Source: Lepus europaeus
Taxonomy: Eukaryota > Chordata > Mammalia > Lagomorpha > Leporidae
Direction of reading: 5' to 3'
Assembly: GCF_033115175.1 (NCBI RefSeq)
Contig: NC_084836.1
Location: 83,976,253-84,040,252, forward strand
DNA: 64,000 nucleotides
Positions 57,800 to 64,000 of the stretch are shown one piece after another. The translations under genes and the position numbers were made by a program. Under the pieces are notes generated by a model. It made no database searches, was not told the DNA's origin, and was given only the letters and a program-made list of their open reading frames with translations. Each line of letters starts with the position of its first letter. The stretch's first letter is position 1.

Positions 57800-58142
57800 G
57801 CCGGCGCGCCACGGCTCAATAGGCTAATCCTCTGCCTGCAGCGCCGGCACTCTGGGTTCTAGTCCCGGTCGGGGCGCCGGATTCTGTCCTGGTTGCTCCT
57901 CTTCCAGTCCAGCTCTCTGCTATGACCCAGGAGTGCGGTGGAGGATGGCTCAAGTCTTTGGGTCCTGCACTCGCACGGGAGACCAGGAGAAGCACCTGGC
58001 TCCTGGCTTCAGATCAGCACTGTGTGCCGGCTGCAGTGCGCCGGCCGCAGCGGCCATTGTGGGGTGAACCAACGGAAAAGGAAGACCTTTCTCTCTGTCT
58101 CTCTCTCACTGTCCACTCTGCCTGTCAAAAAAAAAAAAAAAA
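57800..58142 (+). mobile_element. young full-length C-type SINE
   Basis: Intact GC-rich head (GGCCGGCGCGCCACGGCTC), CT-rich stretch and A tail. ACATTAAG before (57791-57798) and after (58144-58151) is the target-site duplication. Confidence 0.94.
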
Positions 58143-58151
58143 GTACATTAA

Positions 58152-59640
58152 GTCCAACTGTTCAGCATATATCAAATCTCTACCACTGTAAGATTTTCAA
58201 TAGCCTTTCTTATGGGATCCACCTCCCTTTCTCAATGGTTTTCTTATTTAATTAAACAGCTTAGACAAAAGTAAACCTGTCCTGGTTGACCCGGGGACCA
58301 CACTCAGAGCAAAGGCCGGGCCCTGGTGAGCCTGCACACCACAGCTTAGGATCCTTGAGAGAACACCAACAAGACCAGAACCAGGATTTTTAAATTCCAC
58401 ATTCACTGAGTACCTACATAAGACTACCAGAGAAGAAAATACAGCAGGGCCAACCTGAGATGAAAATCAGTGGTTGCTAGCAATTTCACAAACCTTGAGA
58501 AAAGGATTCAAAGAAATAGATGTCATGATCGCACTCTGAGTTTAGATTAGTAAGAATCAGCTTGCAGCAAAAGACCAAGACATGTCTAAAACATTTCAGG
58601 CAAGATTTAACCTCAAGAGACAGATTGGATTCTTATCACCAAGTAGTTGAAAGAAAAAAAAATTCCAAAGCCCCTAGTTTGAATTTCAGATTATGGTTGG
58701 ACCAGACAACCCTGGAAATTATTTCTGTCTAGGGAATCTGAAATAATTATGTAAATGAGATGGATATTTCCTATTCTATTTTGTTTAAGGTGAATGTGGG
58801 TCAGTTCAACTACTGTAAATTTCTCTAATATCCACTGACAGAAACATCATCATAGGGGTTAACGCGTTTACTAAAATTGAAGGTGAAAAAATAAACAGTG
58901 TTTGTATCTTATTGATGTTAGATAGACTCAATAGTAATATTTTTCCAGGTTTAATATGAAGCTACTTTCTAACATTTAATGTTACCAAATTACTCCAGTA
59001 TCCGAAAGATATTAATATTACTTATAATACATTTTGTCATCTCAGTGGAAAATTCTGAATAAGACTGGTCAGTTTAGAAGCCTGAAAGAAATTACTTACA
59101 AGTTATTTTCTTGTGACTGAAATTGCAAATGTCAGACTCCATTACAAGTGGCTGGGTTTGGAAGAGCCATTCCTTTCTTCATTCAATTTAGAATATCCCA
59201 GAATCCCTTGTGTAGCATTAAGCTTTTAGTAACCTAAAGCCATCCTAAGACTTTGTGACACTCTTAGCTTTCTTGAGCACCTGCAGCATAGCAAATGGTA
59301 TAATAGTGCCTGTTCCCATGGAGTTTCCTAACTCATTGAGATGCCAAATGAATAAGTAAATATTTGTGAATTGTGTGGACTCAGCTAGTGGATGGACTGG
59401 TTCACAGGTCTGGTGGAAGGAGTGGCTAAAACACAGAGCTCAGATGGGACAGTCAATGGGAACCTCCACACATGGTGTCTCCAGCCTGGTGATCTAATGG
59501 CGATTGAGTTTCTGATGTAGGGATTAACTTCCTACAGACAAACAACCTCAAGGAAATTAGGTTGGGAGTTTCACCTTTTGGACCTAGCCTGGGCAGTCAC
59601 ATGCCATGGTCAGTTACTTGTCTCTTGCCAGGTAGTGAGA
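58152..59640. other. intergenic sequence, no gene recognised
   Basis: Nothing recognised on either strand. Confidence 0.5.
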
Positions 59641-59649
59641 TTAATAAAA

Positions 59650-59745
59650 TCTTGTCTTTTCCACTTACTAAATATGAGAGTTTATATAGGTTACTTAATA
59701 TCTCTAGGACTCAGTTTCCTCCTCTATAAAATGAGGGTAATAAAA
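59650..59745 (+). mobile_element. MIR element
   Basis: CTTTTCCACTTACTAAATAT, GGTTACTTAATATCTCTAGG and CTCAGTTTCCTCCTCTATAA follow the MIR 3' half in plus orientation. Confidence 0.8.
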
Positions 59746-62700
59746 CCAAAGTCAGGACCACCCATCACATATGCAGCCTGGGAAAAGAGCACACAGGGAT
59801 CACTGCCCCCATCAATCTTGTCATTGCCCCCTTCTGCTGTATCCCAAACCCTGAGGGACTTCACAAGAAAGCATATGGTTAATCCAATGGACAAGTCCAA
59901 GCTCTATTCACCCTTTTCTCAATTTGCCCTTCCCTAAGAGGTCACCTGTCAACCATGTATGGGATAACATCAACACTTGGGAGTGAAGAGGCCATGGAAG
60001 CCCTGAAGTAGGACTTGTGGCTGTTTAGACAGAGGACGCTGAGGTCCCTGAATCAAAATGTAATGTAGTAAGGGAAAGGATATAGGTTCTAGTTATTCCA
60101 TCTGTTTGGTCCCATGGATGGAGTGGGTCACAGCCAGAGAAGGATTAGAGTTGGACTCTTAACACAGGGCCCAAAGCCAGTTGCTTCTATTCCTCTTGGC
60201 TGAGGTTAATCCTGACAAAACAGATGGTTATTGAATGGATTAGATAATATGCAGTAATAAAGGAAAGAACCTAGTACATTGTTTGACCCGTAGTAGGACC
60301 TAAAAATAGTGGTTTCTATTTCTTTCCAAGGCAGTATTTGATCCATAAGTATTCTTTCCATATGAACAAAATATATATTTATATGTATCAAGCACATGCT
60401 GTATTCTGTGGAAGATGCAAAACATACACACCATTTCTATTCTCATAGGTGTTATAAGACTGTTGAGGAAAAAAGGCATAAAGTGCAACTGATCTAAGAA
60501 CTCAATTAAATGCTCAAAGGAGTACTCATGTAGACTCTGTGGCATGCTGGGAAATGGAGAATTTGAGCTACAGCCCTTAAGGAAAACCACAAATAATCAA
60601 CTCAGAATGGATAGAGACTAGATATTTATAGGTCACATTCAGGGGGCAATGAGTAGACCACCCAAATCTTAGGAAAAGAAATGTGAGCAAATTGTGGTGA
60701 CCAGCTTCTGTCTGTCTTTGAAACTGTGGAGTCTTAGAAACTGTGGAGTCATTGAAGAGTCACTCTTTGAAAAGTCAAAAAAGTTACTCAGATTTTTAAT
60801 TAGTTTTTTGCACATAGTTGACTCTTGCAAGAGATGTGACGTATGGACTGTCAATGAACCAAGGCAATTAGCAGGTTTATGAGAAAGGGGAGAGAAAACC
60901 TCGATGGTCTATGAATGATGAACCTTCGTTTACTTATTTTGGACAAACTGATTGGCAGTGGCTAGAAGTTCGGCTGGTCTGTCTAATCCCAAGCAGGTTG
61001 ACTGGGCATTAAATACAATCATTTTTTTTTTCTTTGTGTATATGATGAAAGTCCTTGAGAGTTTAAGTGTGGCACAAAGTGGGCCCACCATCTCTCTGGA
61101 ATGCCTACATTTCTTTCATCAGTGTCTCCACTTTTTTTTTTTTTTTTTTTAGTCACAAAACACCATTTCTCTCTTTGGAAGTTCTCAAGTGCTTTATATA
61201 TAAATAATTTAAAAGTAACATGAAAATTTTTTTATAATCAGGCAGATAAATCACCCTTTGAATGTAATTTTTCTATCAGGGATGTATTTTTTCAGGCTAT
61301 TTCCTAAGTTTGTTTTACATAATTATGATTCTGATAAAGATATAATTTTACATCTTGCTTTTTAACCTTCTGAATATGTCTCTACAGAAGCGTTTTTGGC
61401 TTCTATCATTTCTTTTTACTTCTAGTTCCTTGGTGAAACTCAGGAAAGAATTAATGACATAAATAATAGAAGTAGTACTTAATATTTAGTGAAGTAAAGA
61501 TTCACAAAAAGAAAAATGTCTTCCATAGTTTAAAGATTGCACGTGTTGGAGGCTTGCTCTGAATTGGTCAAGAGTTCTGAGATAATGGGTACTAAAGTAC
61601 AGTAGCTTGAATGTAACAGATCCTGGTGTTTTGCAGCACAGTGTGATGACTATTGCTCATGATGATATAAAATCATAACAAACTGGGATATAGGTGGTAG
61701 GTGGTAAATATAAAGAAAAGACAAGGAAATGGAAAGACTAGTTACTTGGTATTGTTGTTTTAGGCTACATTTATGTGTTTAAAAGTTGCATTCTACCTCT
61801 TAAAAATATGCAGCTATTACACGTTAATCCAAAATTAGACATTAAACAATGCATTTTTAAAAAACAGGTAGAAGTCTTATGGAAACAGAATATCAGCTTT
61901 CAGATCAATTTGAAAATGATCCAGGCTGTCTCAGAGACCCTGTCTAGTAATGAGACCCTGTCCTAGTACAATTGAGATGAAATTGGAAGGGCCACCTACC
62001 AGAGACTTATGTAGGAGTCTAAGCACAGAATAAGGGGCAGGAATGAATGGCATTCCACAGCCTTGACATCTGGTCTATTAGGATTTTCTGGTTTTTTTGT
62101 TTGTTTGTTTGTTTGTTTTTTTACAGCTATAAACAGATCATCTTTAAGGCCACTGGCTTAAAATTACAATAACAATTTTTTATTATCTCATAGTTCTGTG
62201 GGTTGACTGGAATCATCTTGAAGAATTCTTCACTCATGAATCTGGCATCTGGGCTAAGAAGACTCAAACAGTGGTAGGACAGGAACATTTGTTTTTTATG
62301 ATCAGTCTTGAAAGTCACATAGTTTCTCTTGTGCCATCCTCCCAGAAATGGAAACTGTGACAAAAACTTACCAAAATTACAAGGGAGAGAACCAAGATTT
62401 CATTCTTGATGGGGGAGGTGGAAATTTTCTGGAAGTTTATATGGGTTGAGAGACCCATTGTATTTTGGAAAATACAATCTGCCACACAGCTTTCTGGAGG
62501 AAGTTTTTTTTTTTTTTTTTAATCTCATTTCTTGGTTGGATGATCAGTCAAGACACTTCTCAAGGTGCCTCAAGCCTTTTGTGCCATGGATGTCTCTGAT
62601 ATAGATGTTATAACAGAGTATTCAATATTTGAGTGAAGAGAGAGACTTCTTATGCTCCCTGTGGTCCTGAGATTAACCCAGAACTGAAGGAAGAGGAACT

Positions 62701-63381
62701 AAACAGGACTGGGCTGATAGTGATGTTCATGAATAGTAAAGAAGCCAAAAGCAGAGTCAGGTGCATATCCCTCTCTACTGGGAATCCTGTGGGGAAGGAA
62801 ACAATATTCGGATCCACTAATAAGCCGTAATCTGTTTATTAGAAGAGGGTGGATAATACATTTCTATCCATTTATATCAGTGGGAAGTTACAGTCAGCTG
62901 CTAACAATGGAAATTCATTCACTGTGGCTGAGCTTTACACATTTAGTATACAAAAGACAATTTAAAATCAGCAGTTGAAGGCGATTCTGTAAAGTCTTCA
63001 GGGACCAAGTTTCCTTGCATCTATCTGATTTATTGTATTGCTATAGTTTTCAATTTTCCTTCAAAAGATCACCTCATGGGCCAAGATAGCTGCTGGGGTT
63101 CCAGCCATATTCCAGGCAGCAGGAAGGAAGTAGAAAGGCCTTTTCTACCATTCATTGGTGGGCTTCATTCTCTACTTCCATCTGTTTGATCTCGGCCAGA
63201 ACTCATTTACATGGGCTCACTAAGCTACAAATAAAACTGGAAAATACAGTTTCTCAGCAGGAAATGTTGCCCAGAAATTTGTTTTCTAAAGACAAAAAGT
63301 AAAAAAAAAAAATCAATATTTGGAGGCAAGACACTCTTTGTCAAAAGTCTTACTTAAGAGATAAAAAAGAGATGCCTACTA
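59746..63381. other. intergenic sequence, no gene recognised
   Basis: About 3.6 kb of AT-rich DNA. Small features are T-runs at 61023 and 61132-61150, (TTTG)n at 62098-62116 and T18 at 62503-62520. No exon or confident repeat identified. Confidence 0.5.
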
Positions 63382-63884
63382 CAGTGTTCCTTCTTATCCA
63401 TGGGGAATACTTTCCACAACCCCCAACAGGTGCCTGAAATCTCATATAATAATTAACTCTACACACACTATATGTAAATATGTATGATAAACTTCAGAGA
63501 AGCACTTCACAGCTTTTCTTTGGTATATCTGAGTTGCCAGCATCACTACTCTTGCAATTTGGAGCCAATTTATAAAGCCAATTAAGTAAAAGATTTACTT
63601 GGACATAAACACTTTGATACTCTGTCAATCCAGTAAGCAAGACAGCTATTAAGCAGCTAACAGACAAGTAGTGTATACAGTGTGGATACATTAGACAAGG
63701 ATATTCATAGTCCAGGTGGGATGGAGTGGGATGATGTGAGAATTCATCGTGCCCAGTCAGATCAGTGCACAATTTAAAACTTAGGTTTATTTCTGGAATT
63801 TTTCATTTAGTACTTTCAAACTGTGGTTGACTTCAGGTAATCTAAACTGCAGAAAATGAAACTGTGTGTAAGGTGAGACTACTG
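63382..63884 (-). mobile_element. Tigger1-type pogo DNA transposon, internally deleted fossil
   Basis: Ends are CAGTGTTCC... at 63382 and ...GACTACTG at 63884, and TA flanks each side (63380-63381, 63885-63886), the target site of pogo elements. On the minus strand a degenerate transposase start is readable near 63494-63565 (KSSDAGNSDIPKKSCEVLL), resembling the Tigger1 transposase N-terminus. Most of the transposase gene is deleted, leaving about 0.5 kb. Confidence 0.8.
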
Positions 63885-64000
63885 TAGTTAAATGCATCAT
63901 AAAGACCTCTCTAGTGACATATAATTGTAACTTTTCTTATTTTTAAGTGATACAAGAGATACTGATGTCAATATTTTGAAATATGAGTTGGAAAGTAGAT

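Noticed and set aside
1-64000. CRISPR array, operon, prophage or defence island
   Set aside because: Spliced genes, SINEs and L1s show vertebrate nuclear DNA. The repeats are transposons and microsatellites without spacer structure.
1-64000. Endogenous retrovirus
   Set aside because: I saw no paired LTRs, primer-binding site or retroviral gag/pol/env pieces. All reverse-transcriptase sequence is of the L1 type.

Overview
The window is vertebrate nuclear DNA, most likely rabbit (Oryctolagus cuniculus) or a close lagomorph. About two dozen copies of the lagomorph tRNA-derived SINE (C repeat/CSINE: G+C-rich head, CT-rich stretch, AATAAA-rich or poly-A tail) are scattered on both strands. One full-length LINE-1 has the reading-frame and 3' UTR organisation expected for rabbit L1. 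Gene density is low, introns are spliced with GT-AG ends, and nothing bacterial is present.

Two protein-coding genes are supported, both on the minus strand. OTOR (otoraplin, a secreted SH3-fold protein of the MIA family) has four coding exons between 34.69 and 37.46 kb and assembles to exactly 128 codons. SNRPB2 (U2 snRNP protein B'') has six coding exons between 42.94 and 50.50 kb and assembles to exactly 225 codons. A non-coding first exon of SNRPB2 is inferred in a CpG island near 52.1-52.4 kb. From memory, the two genes are also adjacent and co-oriented on human chromosome 20p12.1, between KIF16B and PCSK2. That would make 1-34 kb the OTOR-PCSK2 intergenic side and 53-64 kb the SNRPB2-KIF16B side.

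Layout: 1-1.2 kb unassigned; 1.19-6.06 kb an old, internally deleted L1 carrying a SINE at its 3' end inside one target-site duplication; 6.2-10 kb SINEs, an old L1 3' piece and a 55-bp exact tandem duplication; 10.3-18.9 kb an ancient L1 broken by SINEs and by a young full-length L1 with intact ORF1 and ORF2 (11.08-18.25 kb); 18.9-19.4 kb an inverted L1 3' end; 19.5-34.6 kb intergenic DNA with SINEs, Tigger/MER2-like remnants and a small GC-box-rich CpG patch; 34.7-37.5 kb OTOR; 37.6-42.7 kb spacer; 42.7-52.3 kb SNRPB2; 52.4-64 kb intergenic DNA ending in a Tigger1 fossil.

The most interesting signals are in the L1s. The young copy has every catalytic residue I could check, matching flanking repeats and a pure 43-nt A tail, so it may still be active or polymorphic. 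The older copy lacks about 2.1 kb, with a junction that looks like a splice product, and it appears to have carried a neighbouring SINE along by 3' transduction.
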